NCBI GenBank assembly: GCA_024636985.1
Contig: JAGXFY010000026.1
Coordinates: 1 to 64,000 of the forward strand
Reading direction: 5' to 3'
DNA from: Petrocella sp024636985
GTDB taxonomy: Bacteria > Bacillota > Clostridia > Lachnospirales > Vallitaleaceae
DNA length: 64,000 nt
Position 1 is the stretch's first letter; every line of letters starts with the position of its first letter. The notes beneath the pieces were generated by a model. The model searched no databases, was not told the origin of the DNA, and saw only the letters and a program-made list of their open reading frames with translations. The position numbers and the translations under genes are program-made. Positions 1-8,187 of the stretch are shown piece after piece.

Positions 1-233
1 TAGCGTCAAAACTATATAGTTGAACTTTTACCTAAGACACATAAGTTACGAACGCATCAACGTAATTTATGTGTCGAAGGTAAATAGAGAAACTTAGTTG
101 AGTCCTATAAGCAACAGTGCTTATAGCGTCAAAACTATATAGTTGAACTTTTACCTAAGACACATAAGTTACGAACGCATCAACGTAATTTATGTGTCGA
201 AGGTAAATAGAGAAACTTAGTTGAGTCCTATAA
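1..233. repeat. Two identical 110-bp palindromic units in tandem (family A)
   Basis: Units at 1-110 and 124-233 read the same base for base and are separated by 13 bp (period 123). Each unit contains an imperfect inverted repeat: the stretch around TTACCTAAGACACATAAGTTACG is answered about 10 bases later by CGTAATTTATGTGTCGAAGGTAA, so a long hairpin can form. The unit edges carry TAGCGTCAAAACTATA and CTTAGTTGAGTCCTATAA. Decayed relatives occur at 32258-32310, 32490-32565 and 46950-47010. No ORF is inside. The first unit starts at the window edge, so more copies may lie upstream. Confidence 0.85.
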
Positions 234-258
234 CCAATAATGATACAATGCTTAGGTG

Positions 259-283
259 GGATGTTGGCAGATGCTTGCATCCC
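259..283. other. Hairpin in the leader region before the prenyl synthase gene
   Basis: A GGGATG arm is matched by CATCCC with about 13 bases between. It lies between the family A repeats and the 13-bp tandem repeat. It has no clear T-tract, so a terminator role is uncertain. The rest of 234-388 holds only the short tandem repeat and the ribosome site of the next gene. Confidence 0.4.
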
Positions 284-321
284 AATCTATAGCGGTTTCT
301 TTATACATATAAGTGATGGTT

Positions 322-360
322 TCAAAACTATAACTCAAAACTATAACTCAAAACTATAAC
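322..360. repeat. Three perfect copies of a 13-bp direct repeat
   Basis: TCAAAACTATAAC is repeated head to tail three times (322-334, 335-347, 348-360), ending 28 bp before the start codon of the prenyl synthase. The same TCAAAACTATA core occurs at the edge of the family A units, so this may be a slippage product of an A remnant or an iterated binding site. Confidence 0.85.
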
Positions 361-388
361 CCAAAATGATAAACCAAGTGGTGATAAT

Positions 389-1369
389 ATGAATACAAAA
401 ATAACAGAGGCATCTTTTTTGTTACAACTTGAAAAAGTAAAAGAGAATATGAAGTCTCAAACAGCTTCAGGAGATGCCGTTTTAGATGGCTCTCTTGACT
501 ATTTAATGGCAACAGGCGGGAAAATGCTAAGACCTACATTTCTCTTGATTGGAAGCAGAATGGGTAAGTCTTATATGGAACGAGAATCTGAGATTATCAA
601 ATTGGCTACAGCCATAGAAACCATACACCTAGCAACTCTGATTCATGATGATATCATTGATGAAGCAACCATGCGTAGAGGTAGACCTTCAATTCAAGGC
701 AAATACGGTCAATCCTATGCGGTCTATATGGGTGACTATCTGCTGAGTCAATGTTTCCTGATGCTGACTAATCTTAATCTGGAAAAATCTCTCGCAATTA
801 ATCTTGCTAAGGTTGTTACCAGAATTTGCCTAGGTGATATGAAACAAAATCAACTGCGCTATGATGTAAAGATAACGCCTTATAAATACATCAAAATGGT
901 ATCAGGAAAGACAGCTGCCTTATTCTCTGTAGCAATGAGCTCAGGGGCATACTATGCAGGTGCAGATGAGAAAGATGTTAAGATTCTTAGTCGAATCGGT
1001 TATGAGATTGGTATGGCTTTTCAACTTGTGGATGATCTTCTTGATTTTGAAGGGGATATAGCAACAGTTGGTAAAGAAGTCCAAGTGGATGTACGTCGTG
1101 GCTATTACAGCATGCCCATCATTTTTGCACTTCAAAATGATAATCCGTATTCAGAAAGACTTAAATTATTATTGGGTCAAGATATGGAAGATGACAGTAT
1201 AGAAGAAATGTTTGAGATCGTAAGACTTTCAGGCGGCATTGAGCAAACCAGATCTTTGGCAAACAAGTACCATATGAGAGCTATGGCTTTATTGGAAAAG
1301 CTGCATATCGGCGAGACAAGAACAATGCTTGAAAACATGATTCCTCCCTTATTGAGTCGGACGAGCTGA
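389..1369 (+). CDS. Polyprenyl diphosphate synthase (trans-isoprenyl chain elongation)
   Basis: This enzyme condenses isopentenyl diphosphate units onto an allylic primer to build the prenyl tail of quinones; it is cytosolic. The first Asp-rich motif DDIID is at residues 87-91, followed by the MRRGRPS region, and the second motif DDLLD is at 215-219 (FQLVDDLLDF). The length of 326 residues fits the heptaprenyl synthase large subunit type. No small HepS-like partner is visible. It starts the quinone cluster that ends with a MenA-type transferase, so the product probably feeds menaquinone or demethylmenaquinone synthesis (inference). Chain length cannot be read from sequence alone. The ribosome site is a modest GTGGTGA. 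Confidence 0.9.
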   Translation: MNTKITEASFLLQLEKVKENMKSQTASGDAVLDGSLDYLMATGGKMLRPTFLLIGSRMGKSYMERESEIIKLATAIETIHLATLIHDDIIDEATMRRGRPSIQGKYGQSYAVYMGDYLLSQCFLMLTNLNLEKSLAINLAKVVTRICLGDMKQNQLRYDVKITPYKYIKMVSGKTAALFSVAMSSGAYYAGADEKDVKILSRIGYEIGMAFQLVDDLLDFEGDIATVGKEVQVDVRRGYYSMPIIFALQNDNPYSERLKLLLGQDMEDDSIEEMFEIVRLSGGIEQTRSLANKYHMRAMALLEKLHIGETRTMLENMIPPLLSRTS

Positions 1370-1394
1370 CGGAAAAGGAAATGAGGTGCGTATG

Positions 1395-1775
1395 ATGTGT
1401 GAAGGTAAAGTAAAAGGGTTAAGGGGCTATTTCTCTTTAACCTTTTTTCTCATAATTATGGTCGTTTTAATGGTAGGTTGTTCGGAAAGTGCACCGATTT
1501 ATATACCCGGAACGTATATAAATGAGACAGAAGGCTATTACAGTACCCTAAGGGTTAGCGTAACAGTGGATCAAAGTCATATAACCCATATTGAGATATT
1601 ATCTCATGAGGAACCGGAATTATTGGCGAATGTTGTCTTTGAAGAACTACCGAAAGCTATTATGAAAAAAAACAATATTGATGTGGATGTTATATCCGGA
1701 GCAACCTATACCAGCGAAGCACTTATTGATGCTGTTAAAAAGGCCCTTGAACAAGCGAAGGTGGATGAGGAATAA
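1395..1775 (+). CDS. Flavinylated FMN-binding lipoprotein
   Basis: A 126-residue exported protein. Residues 9-28 form a hydrophobic signal ending in the lipobox-like MVGC (Cys29), so it is probably a membrane lipoprotein. The rest is a single FMN-binding domain with the flavinylation motif SGATYTS; Thr104 is the expected ApbE attachment site. The family moves electrons outside the membrane, as in Rnf/Nqr subunits and the PplA lipoprotein of extracellular electron transfer. GAGGTG lies about 6 bases before ATG 1395; a GTG at 1386 and ATG at 1392 are alternative starts. It overlaps the sensor kinase gene by one base (TAATG). No ApbE gene is in the window. Confidence 0.8.
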   Translation: MCEGKVKGLRGYFSLTFFLIIMVVLMVGCSESAPIYIPGTYINETEGYYSTLRVSVTVDQSHITHIEILSHEEPELLANVVFEELPKAIMKKNNIDVDVISGATYTSEALIDAVKKALEQAKVDEE

Positions 1776-3355
1776 TGAAGCTACATTATAAAATAATGAT
1801 TGTTGTAACAACGGCCATTATCTTGGTAATAGGTTTTATATCTCTTGTGGCGAATCATCAACTGAAAGCTTCTATGGAGCTTCATATGGGAAGTGCAGCG
1901 AGTGATATGGCAGTCGTTATAGCCAACCTTCCGGATTTGGGTCAGATGTTGTCGGAAGAAAGAGAAGATGGGTCCATTCAGGGACTTATTGAAAGCTTAA
2001 GAATTCTGACAAGATATCAATACATTATAATAATGGATATGGAAGGTATACAATATGCCTATCCTTATGCAAGTGGTCTCTACAAGCCCTACAAAAACGG
2101 CGGCGAAGAAGCTGTGTTAAATGAAGGTAAAGCCTACATCTCAGCGGATAACAACCAACTTATTTCTGCAATAAGAGCTTTTCATCCCATATATTTTGAA
2201 GATGAGCAAGTGGGTGCCGTTCTTGTTGGACTGTTAACCGATGAGGTTCAAAAGGAAACAGAAGCCCAACGGGAAAATATTGAGTATGCATTGGTTATAG
2301 GTATGGCCCTTGGGGTTATTTTGGCTTTATATTTGGCAATGGATATTAAGAAATCTATTTTCGGACTTGAACCTAAAGAAATCGCTCTTTTAGTAAGCGA
2401 ACGTGAGTTGATCTTACACAGCATTGAAAAAGGCATTATTGCAATTGACCAAAATGGTGAGGTCCTTATATGTAATAGAAAATCTCAAATGATGTTGAAT
2501 TTGCCAATGGATGATAAGTGTTCCATCGACCATCTATCACAAACACCAATCTATGACTATATGCTTGAAGCCATTCAATCTAAGTCAGATATTGTAAATG
2601 AACAGTTGTTTTTACCGAACCAAACAAGGATCTTAATTAGTTTATGTCTCATGCATGATAGCAGTAATCAAGTCATAGGGGCTGTTGCCAGTCTGGAAAA
2701 TCTGACTCAAGTAAGGGTATTGGCCGAAGAATTGACAGATTATAGACATTTGGTGGATTCCTTAAGAGCCCAGAACCATGAATTTATGAATAAACTTCAA
2801 ACGATATCCGGATTATTGCAATTAGGTGATCATGAGGAAGTTCTGGATTATATTGATACTTTAGCATCCAAAAACAGTAGGCTAAACCATCTCTTAAGTG
2901 AGCATATAAGAGATAATAAGATTGCCGGACTATTACTGACCAAATATGCACTTTTTTCTGAGAATAAAATAGATTTTATCATCGATCAGGATTCATTTGT
3001 TGACGGTTTGCCAGCTGAATTAAATGCAGAGGAAGCCTGTTCAATTATTGGGAATTTACTTGAAAATGCAATGGATGCGGTTGGTCAAGAAAAAGTGAAA
3101 AAAATTGTTATTTTTATTGATGCCAGTCAAGACCACTTTATTATGGAAATATACAATTCAGGTCCACCTGTGGAGGAAGATATTTTAGAAAGCATTTATG
3201 AAAAAGGATTTTCAACAAAAGGTGGCAATCGAGGCTATGGCTTATATTTGGTTAGAAATATTGTAGAAAATGCGGAAGGCATTATTGATTATATCTATGA
3301 TGAAGGAGTGAGATGGTATGTCAACATCCCTAGAGATAAAAGTATTGATCGTTGA
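1775..3355 (+). CDS. CitA/DcuS-type sensor histidine kinase
   Basis: A 526-residue membrane kinase. TM1 is at about 6-26 and TM2 at about 175-195, enclosing an extracytoplasmic ligand-binding domain of the Cache/PDC type. A cytoplasmic PAS-like domain follows at about 205-315. The phosphoacceptor helix reads RAQNHEFMNKLQTISG with His335, the DcuS/CitA signature. The ATPase has the N box NLLENAMDAV and a GNRGYGLYLV G box. The gene is embedded between the FMN-binding lipoprotein and its regulator, so its signal may be a carboxylate or a redox ligand linked to quinone use (inference). The ligand is not identifiable here. Confidence 0.92.
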   Translation: MKLHYKIMIVVTTAIILVIGFISLVANHQLKASMELHMGSAASDMAVVIANLPDLGQMLSEEREDGSIQGLIESLRILTRYQYIIIMDMEGIQYAYPYASGLYKPYKNGGEEAVLNEGKAYISADNNQLISAIRAFHPIYFEDEQVGAVLVGLLTDEVQKETEAQRENIEYALVIGMALGVILALYLAMDIKKSIFGLEPKEIALLVSERELILHSIEKGIIAIDQNGEVLICNRKSQMMLNLPMDDKCSIDHLSQTPIYDYMLEAIQSKSDIVNEQLFLPNQTRILISLCLMHDSSNQVIGAVASLENLTQVRVLAEELTDYRHLVDSLRAQNHEFMNKLQTISGLLQLGDHEEVLDYIDTLASKNSRLNHLLSEHIRDNKIAGLLLTKYALFSENKIDFIIDQDSFVDGLPAELNAEEACSIIGNLLENAMDAVGQEKVKKIVIFIDASQDHFIMEIYNSGPPVEEDILESIYEKGFSTKGGNRGYGLYLVRNIVENAEGIIDYIYDEGVRWYVNIPRDKSIDR

Positions 3356-4010
3356 AGACGATTTGATGATTCAAAGAATATTAACGGAATTTCTAAAAAA
3401 AATAAAGGGTTATACTTTGGTTGGAGTAGCTTCTGATTACACAAGTGCAAAGCACTTTATTGAGTCTACAGCCATTGATTTTGTATTGTTGGACATCTAT
3501 TTGCCCGGAGGCTTAGGGATAGATCTTCTGAAGTGGATTAGACAACAAGAGAGAGCTATTGATGCGCTTCTTATTACAGCAGATAATAGGTCTGAGACTT
3601 TAGAAAAGGCTATGCGTTACGGTGCTGTAGATTATTTAATAAAACCATTTAGGTTTAGTCGTTTTCAAGAGGCTTTGAAAAGATATCTCGTTAAGAAGGC
3701 ACAACTTCATAATAAAATCATGATGGACCAAGAGAATATTGATCAATTAATGCATTTGAATCAGAATCCAATTTATGAAGAAGGTACGAATCAAACCTTT
3801 GAAAATATCATGAGTTTCTTGCAAAAAAATTCAAATCAGAGCTATACATCCTCAGAGATTGCTAAAATCCTAGGTATTTCACGAATCACAGCAAGGAGGT
3901 ATCTAGAAGAGATGGAAAACGACGGAATCGTGGTATTGGAACTTGCATATGGTGGTGTAGGACGACCCAAAAACCTTTACCGATTCGTAGGAGGTAGAAA
4001 TGAAAATTAG
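3318..4010 (+). CDS. CitB/DcuR-type response regulator
   Basis: A 230-residue regulator. The receiver domain spans about 7-125 with the acidic pocket at Glu13, Asp14 and Asp15, phosphoacceptor Asp59 (LLDIYLPGG), Thr87 and Lys109. The C-terminal winged HTH (about 165-220, SSEIAKILGISRITARRYLE) is that of the CitB family. Its start lies inside the kinase gene, a 38-bp overlap, preceded by GGAGTGAG at a good distance. Strict overlap with the kinase on one side and menA on the other indicates one translationally coupled operon. Targets are unknown; autoregulation of the cluster is plausible. Confidence 0.92.
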   Translation: MSTSLEIKVLIVEDDLMIQRILTEFLKKIKGYTLVGVASDYTSAKHFIESTAIDFVLLDIYLPGGLGIDLLKWIRQQERAIDALLITADNRSETLEKAMRYGAVDYLIKPFRFSRFQEALKRYLVKKAQLHNKIMMDQENIDQLMHLNQNPIYEEGTNQTFENIMSFLQKNSNQSYTSSEIAKILGISRITARRYLEEMENDGIVVLELAYGGVGRPKNLYRFVGGRNEN

Positions 4011-4956
4011 TTCTTTTCTTAAGCTTGTGGAGATACAGACCAAGGTAGCAAGCGTATTACCTTTTCTTACGGGGATAGCCTTTTGCTATTATAGGTATCA
4101 GGCATTTGATGCCTTAAGACTTGGACTGTTCTTTATGAGTATGTTATGTGTGGATATGGCAACAACAACCATTAATAATTATTGGGATTACAAAAAAGCA
4201 ATCTTAAAAGAAGGTTTTAACTATGAAAGCCATAATGCTATTGTCAAAGATCAGCTTACAGAAAAGCAAGTCCAAATGACGATAGGTGGTTTATTGTTTT
4301 TAGGCATTCTTTTTGGCACCATTTTATTTCTTTTGACGGACTGGGTTGTATTGTTGATTGGTGTATTAGCCTTTGGAATCGGCATATTGTATTCTTATGG
4401 ACCGGTACCTATCTCTCATACACCACTTGGCGAAGTCTTATCAGGAACGATGATGGGGGGATTTATATTTTTTATCGCTAACTATATTCAGATTTTTGAA
4501 AGAGGTTACATTAATTACTATATGGAACAAAGGACCTTACATTTGGCGGTTAATATGAAAGAGATGTTTATCATTATTTTTATTGCACTACCGCTCATAT
4601 TTTTAATCGCCAATATTATGTTAGCCAATAATATATGTGATATGGAGGATGATCTGATTAATAGACGTTATACATTGCCTGCCTATATCGGTAAGAAGCA
4701 TGCAATTTCATTATTTGTTCTACTGATAGTTTTGTCCTATTTAGCCATATTCTTAAGTATCATAATGAAATGGTTGCCGATATCAACTTTGTTGGTTTTT
4801 CTAACTATTTTCCCGGTTTATAAAGGTGTAAAAGAGTTCTTAAAAGAACAAGACAAATCTAAAACTTTTGTCATCTCGGTTAAAAACTTTGTATTTATAT
4901 CCGGTAGCTATATGGCTTCCATATTTCTAAGCATTATGATTTCTTTGTTAACATAG
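4000..4956 (+). CDS. menA: MenA-type prenyltransferase (UbiA superfamily)
   Basis: An integral membrane protein of 318 residues with about eight hydrophobic segments. The first Asp/Asn-rich motif is NNYWDYK at 59-65 and the second is NNICDMEDDLINRR near 208-220; these bind Mg-prenyl diphosphate. The most likely reaction is prenylation of 1,4-dihydroxy-2-naphthoate to demethylmenaquinone. It overlaps the response regulator by 11 bp and has a GGAGG site. With a prenyl synthase and a flavinylated lipoprotein in the same run, it recalls the dmkA/dmkB genes of extracellular electron transfer loci. A different aromatic acceptor cannot be excluded. Confidence 0.82.
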   Translation: MKISSFLKLVEIQTKVASVLPFLTGIAFCYYRYQAFDALRLGLFFMSMLCVDMATTTINNYWDYKKAILKEGFNYESHNAIVKDQLTEKQVQMTIGGLLFLGILFGTILFLLTDWVVLLIGVLAFGIGILYSYGPVPISHTPLGEVLSGTMMGGFIFFIANYIQIFERGYINYYMEQRTLHLAVNMKEMFIIIFIALPLIFLIANIMLANNICDMEDDLINRRYTLPAYIGKKHAISLFVLLIVLSYLAIFLSIIMKWLPISTLLVFLTIFPVYKGVKEFLKEQDKSKTFVISVKNFVFISGSYMASIFLSIMISLLT

Positions 4957-5038
4957 GCGATCTTGGGTATAAAATAATACATTAAGTTATGTAATAATAT
5001 CAAATGTTGAGATTAATGCAGAAAAAACGCAAAAAGAC

Positions 5039-5066
5039 TTGCATTTTTTTCAAAATGCTTTATTAT
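5039..5066 (+). promoter_or_regulatory. Promoter of the first cold-shock gene
   Basis: TTGCAT, 16 bp, TATTAT. Start of transcription near 5073 would give a leader of about 140 nt. The distance from the -35 to the conserved GAACCTTGTATTAT block (34 bp) is identical in front of the second copy. Confidence 0.65.
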
Positions 5067-5072
5067 AAAGAA

Positions 5073-5214
5073 GAACCTTGTATTATTAGTAAATGAATCA
5101 AATTATAAAAATTATCAAGACCATGTACCATGTACAAGTTGATTTTGAATTTTTATTGAATGATGCAATTTTACCAAATGATAGTAAGGAAATAAAAATT
5201 CGGAGGTCACTAAA
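5073..5214 (+). promoter_or_regulatory. Long structured leader of cold-shock gene 1
   Basis: About 140 nt of untranslated leader, a hallmark of csp mRNAs that refold with temperature. Two blocks are shared with the second copy: GAACCTTGTATTATT at the 5' end and the 3' block from TTGATTTTGAATTTTTATT to AATTCGGAGGTCA, which includes the ribosome site. Between the blocks the two leaders differ. An ACCATGTACCATGTACA repeat is present only here. Thermosensing is inferred from family behaviour. Confidence 0.55.
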
Positions 5215-5412
5215 ATGACAGGTACAGTAAAATGGTTTAACGCAGACAAAGGTTTTGGATTTATCACTACAGAAGATGGAAATGATGTGTTCGCACATTA
5301 TTCACAAATTCAAAAAGACGGATTCAAATCATTAGAAGAAGGACAAGCAGTTAACTTTGATGTAGTTGATGGCGCTAAAGGCCCTCAAGCAGAAAACATT
5401 ACAGTAGCTTAA
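5215..5412 (+). CDS. cspA: Cold-shock protein, copy 1
   Basis: A 65-residue single OB-fold nucleic-acid chaperone. RNP1 reads KGFGFI and RNP2 VFAHYS. It binds single-stranded RNA and melts structure in the cytosol. The protein differs from copy 2 at only three positions (Asp versus Ala in TTED/TTEA, and VVD versus VAE). It has a strong GGAGG ribosome site, its own promoter and a strong terminator. The tandem duplication with leader looks recent or kept alike by gene conversion. Confidence 0.97.
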   Translation: MTGTVKWFNADKGFGFITTEDGNDVFAHYSQIQKDGFKSLEEGQAVNFDVVDGAKGPQAENITVA

Positions 5413-5424
5413 TTAAACCTATCA

Positions 5425-5456
5425 AGACCTGAAGACTTGTCTTCAGGTCTTTTTTA
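5425..5456 (+). terminator. Terminator after cold-shock gene 1
   Basis: AGACCTGAAGAC pairs with GTCTTCAGGTCT around a 2-nt loop or TTGT, followed by a T-tract. Confidence 0.9.
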
Positions 5457-5522
5457 ATGATCTTTTTAGGTAGATTGTTGTATATACGTAGGTAGATAAT
5501 ATCAAAAAAAATCAAATAAAGC

Positions 5523-5698
5523 TTGCAATTTCCAGGAAATACTATATGCTTATAGAGAACCTTGTATTATTTAAGTAAAAGAAGTATCCTTTGCAAATAA
5601 ATCTTTAAAACCATATATGCCTTGATTTTGAATTTTTATTTTAAGATGTAATTTTACCACAATGATAATAAGGAAATAAAAATTCGGAGGTCATTAAA
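5523..5698 (+). promoter_or_regulatory. Promoter and long leader of cold-shock gene 2
   Basis: TTGCAA at 5523-5528, 16 bp, TATGCT at 5545-5550, then GAACCTTGTATTATT at 5557 and a 140-nt leader ending in the same AAATTCGGAGGTCA block as copy 1. Promoter spacing and leader length match copy 1, so the whole transcription unit was duplicated. Confidence 0.6.
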
Positions 5699-5896
5699 AT
5701 GACAGGTACAGTAAAATGGTTTAACGCAGATAAAGGTTTTGGATTCATCACAACAGAAGCTGGTAATGATGTGTTCGCACATTATTCACAAATTCAAAAA
5801 GACGGATTCAAATCATTAGAAGAAGGACAAGCAGTTAACTTTGATGTAGCAGAAGGCGCTAAAGGCCCACAAGCTGAAAACATTACAGTAGCTTAA
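5699..5896 (+). CDS. cspB: Cold-shock protein, copy 2
   Basis: A 65-residue OB-fold RNA chaperone with KGFGFI and VFAHYS motifs, nearly identical to the protein encoded 484 bp upstream. It carries its own promoter, leader and terminator, so the copies can be regulated apart. Different central leader sequences could give different temperature responses while the proteins stay interchangeable (inference). Confidence 0.97.
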   Translation: MTGTVKWFNADKGFGFITTEAGNDVFAHYSQIQKDGFKSLEEGQAVNFDVAEGAKGPQAENITVA

Positions 5897-5913
5897 TCTA
5901 CTTAGATGATTAC

Positions 5914-5946
5914 AAGATCTGGAGCCTTGCTCCAGGTCTTTTTCTT
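5914..5946 (+). terminator. Terminator after cold-shock gene 2
   Basis: AGATCTGGAGC pairs with GCTCCAGGTCT (one G-T pair) across a short CTT loop, followed by TTTTTC. Confidence 0.88.
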
Positions 5947-5995
5947 ATTCTTGATCCTATAACCATAAATAGTTTTAGCTATAGAAAGGGCAGTT

Positions 5996-6931
5996 ATGGA
6001 TTTTTCTCTTGTTATTAGCCAAGTCATTATTTTGTTTTTTATTATGTTTCTAGGTTATGTGCTTAGAAGTAAAGGTATCATCACAGAAGAGGGTATTAAA
6101 AACTTCTCGTCCTTAATATTCTATGTGACCATGCCTGCAATGATTATAGCATCTCTTGGCAACACGGCATCTACAAAGCTATCAGATCTTTATGATATCG
6201 CCTTAGCGACTTTCATTACCTATGGGATACTTATTGGGATGGCGCCGGTTTTGGCAAAATTGGTAAAAGCACCACTTGGTAGCATAGGACTCTACAAATT
6301 CATGGTCATTTTTGGAAATGTGGGATTCATCGGTTTTCCGATGACAATAGCCCTTCTTGGTGAAGATGCTTTATTTATGGCTGCTATTTTTAATATTCCC
6401 TTTAACTTGCTGCTCTATACACTTGGTGTTTACTTTATACTATCCGATAAGAACAAAGATCATAAAATGGAGTGGTCCATTAAACAGTTTATGAATCCGG
6501 GGATTATAGCAACAGTCATTGGCATTATTTCATTTTTATCTGGATGGAAGCTTCCGGATGTTGTCTTAAACATATCCGATGTGTTGGGGAGTATTACAAC
6601 CCCATTGGCGATGATTGTTGTAGGTGCCTCTTTATTCGGTGTTAAGATAAGAACCATTCTTAAAAATTACAGAATATTTGCACTCAGTTTGATCAGAATG
6701 ATTCTGTTCCCTTTGGGCATTGGTTTTGTTTTATCCTCCATCGGTTTGACAGGCTTTGGACTTTGGGTCCCGATTATATTATCCGGCATGCCCATTGGTA
6801 CCAATACAGTCATTATGGCAAGACAATATGGTGGCAATACTCTAGAGGCTTCCGAGGCTGTATTTTTATCAACGCTTATGATGATTGCAACGATTCCAAT
6901 ACTGATTATGATCGTTGGACTATATTCTTAA
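5996..6931 (+). CDS. AEC-family membrane transporter
   Basis: A 311-residue membrane protein with about ten hydrophobic helices, of the auxin efflux carrier (AEC) family. The two five-helix halves and the N-terminal FSLVISQVIILFFIMFLGY helix fit the family. Bacterial members export or import malate, malonate or other small carboxylates; the substrate cannot be told here. An AAAGGGC site precedes the ATG. A 42-bp gap without a terminator separates it from the HAD phosphatase, so they may be co-transcribed. Confidence 0.85.
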   Translation: MDFSLVISQVIILFFIMFLGYVLRSKGIITEEGIKNFSSLIFYVTMPAMIIASLGNTASTKLSDLYDIALATFITYGILIGMAPVLAKLVKAPLGSIGLYKFMVIFGNVGFIGFPMTIALLGEDALFMAAIFNIPFNLLLYTLGVYFILSDKNKDHKMEWSIKQFMNPGIIATVIGIISFLSGWKLPDVVLNISDVLGSITTPLAMIVVGASLFGVKIRTILKNYRIFALSLIRMILFPLGIGFVLSSIGLTGFGLWVPIILSGMPIGTNTVIMARQYGGNTLEASEAVFLSTLMMIATIPILIMIVGLYS

Positions 6932-6973
6932 ATTAGGTTTAAACACATTTATTAAAATGAGAAGGAGAAACTT

Positions 6974-7639
6974 ATGAAAGACGTTATGGTAATATTTGAC
7001 TTGGATGGTACACTTGTTGATTCAATAGAGGGTCTGGCTTATTCAATGAATCACGTGCTTGAGACAGAATCACTGGAAACTCATAAAACAGAAACCTATT
7101 TTGATTTTTTGGGTGAAGGTATTGAAAGACTGGTTTTTAAGGCATTACCGGAAACACATAGAGATCCTGAAACAGTTTTAAGCTTTTATAAAAAAATGTT
7201 AGTAGCCTATCATGAACACTTTGATAAGGCATTAGAAGCTTATGACGGAATTTATGATATGCTGGATACATTTGTTGGAATGGGCGTTAAGATGGCCATA
7301 CATACCAATAAGAATGAGCGCATGGCCAAGATTATAGCAGAGCGTTATTTGGGGCAGTATAACTTCCTTAGGCTTATTGGTGATGATGGGGTAAGGAAAA
7401 AGAAACCGGACCACCAAGAAGTTATGGCGCTTCTTGATGACTATGGGATTTTGAAGAATCGGTGTTTTTTTGTTGGTGATACAGAAATTGACGTTCAGAC
7501 AGCACAAGCAGCAGGTGTACCTATGATTGCAGTCACCTGGGGATTTAGAAAACCTGAAATATTAAAAGTGCTTAATCCAACCTATTTGGTGAATAAACCG
7601 GAAGAAATTGTGGATATTGTAAAAAAAGTAACAAGCTAA
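6974..7639 (+). CDS. HAD-superfamily phosphatase (phosphoglycolate phosphatase-like)
   Basis: A 221-residue cytosolic hydrolase. Motif I is FDLDGTLVDS at residues 8-17 (nucleophile Asp9, acid/base Asp11), motif II is HTNKN near 113, motif III the KKKPDH lysine near 143, and motif IV GDTEIDV near 167. A helical cap lies between motifs I and II, as in Gph/PpaX-type enzymes that remove phosphate from phosphoglycolate, pyrophosphate or sugar phosphates. The natural substrate is unknown. The start has AGAAGGAG well placed. Confidence 0.85.
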   Translation: MKDVMVIFDLDGTLVDSIEGLAYSMNHVLETESLETHKTETYFDFLGEGIERLVFKALPETHRDPETVLSFYKKMLVAYHEHFDKALEAYDGIYDMLDTFVGMGVKMAIHTNKNERMAKIIAERYLGQYNFLRLIGDDGVRKKKPDHQEVMALLDDYGILKNRCFFVGDTEIDVQTAQAAGVPMIAVTWGFRKPEILKVLNPTYLVNKPEEIVDIVKKVTS

Positions 7640-7675
7640 CTTGAGAAAAATATATTCTTATGGCATAATGATAAT

Positions 7676-7703
7676 GAGTTGTTGAGGGACAACTTTATTT
7701 TTC
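7676..7703 (+). terminator. Weak terminator after the HAD gene
   Basis: AGTTGT pairs with ACAACT around TGAGGG, followed by TTATTTTT. The stem is short. Confidence 0.5.
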
Positions 7704-7840
7704 AGTCATGAGTATTAAAATAAGGGTGTATTTAGTGTGTCGAATTAATTTTTATTTACCATTAAGTACAGACGAAAAAAACTTAAAGGCTAGGGCCTAA
7801 TAGTCGACTAAATTTTGAATGTATTTTGGAGGTAAGAATT

Positions 7841-8104
7841 ATGAGAGTATCGAATCTGGTTAATATTGGACCGAAATTGGAGAGCTTGTTAAACGAAGTT
7901 GGCATTCATGAAGCAGAAAAGTTAAGAGAAATCGGAAGTGTTGAGGCAACTTATCTTTTATATCAAAAGGACAAGGATTGTATGGATAAGCTATTTGCCC
8001 TTGAGGGTGCCATACGAGGCGTCAGATGGCATAATATTCAGCATGAAGAAAAGATTAGGTTGAAACAATCCTTTGATGAAAGATGCATGAATATGAATGG
8101 GTGA
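7841..8104 (+). CDS. TfoX C-terminal-domain-like helix-hairpin-helix protein
   Basis: An 87-residue protein starting MRVSNLVNIGPKLESLLNEV. The NIGPKLE turn and the EVGIHEAEKLREIG repeat look like the helix-hairpin-helix fold of the TfoX/Sxy C-terminal domain. In gamma-proteobacteria TfoX acts in competence control, but stand-alone C-terminal domains in Firmicutes have no assigned role, so only nucleic-acid binding is suggested. GGAGG at 7828-7832 fixes the ATG at 7841 rather than an upstream in-frame TTG. It is followed within 90 bp by the pyrophosphatase gene. Confidence 0.7.
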   Translation: MRVSNLVNIGPKLESLLNEVGIHEAEKLREIGSVEATYLLYQKDKDCMDKLFALEGAIRGVRWHNIQHEEKIRLKQSFDERCMNMNG

Positions 8105-8187
8105 TGGCCGATATTTGCGGTGGAGCGTCCATAAATAATAAATGTTACGAATCACTGTATTTGAGTTGACAATGGAGGTGGTTTTAT

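Noticed and set aside
1..233. Possible CRISPR array
   Set aside because: Only two long units with a 13-bp gap and no spacers or cas genes; the units are palindromic interspersed repeats.
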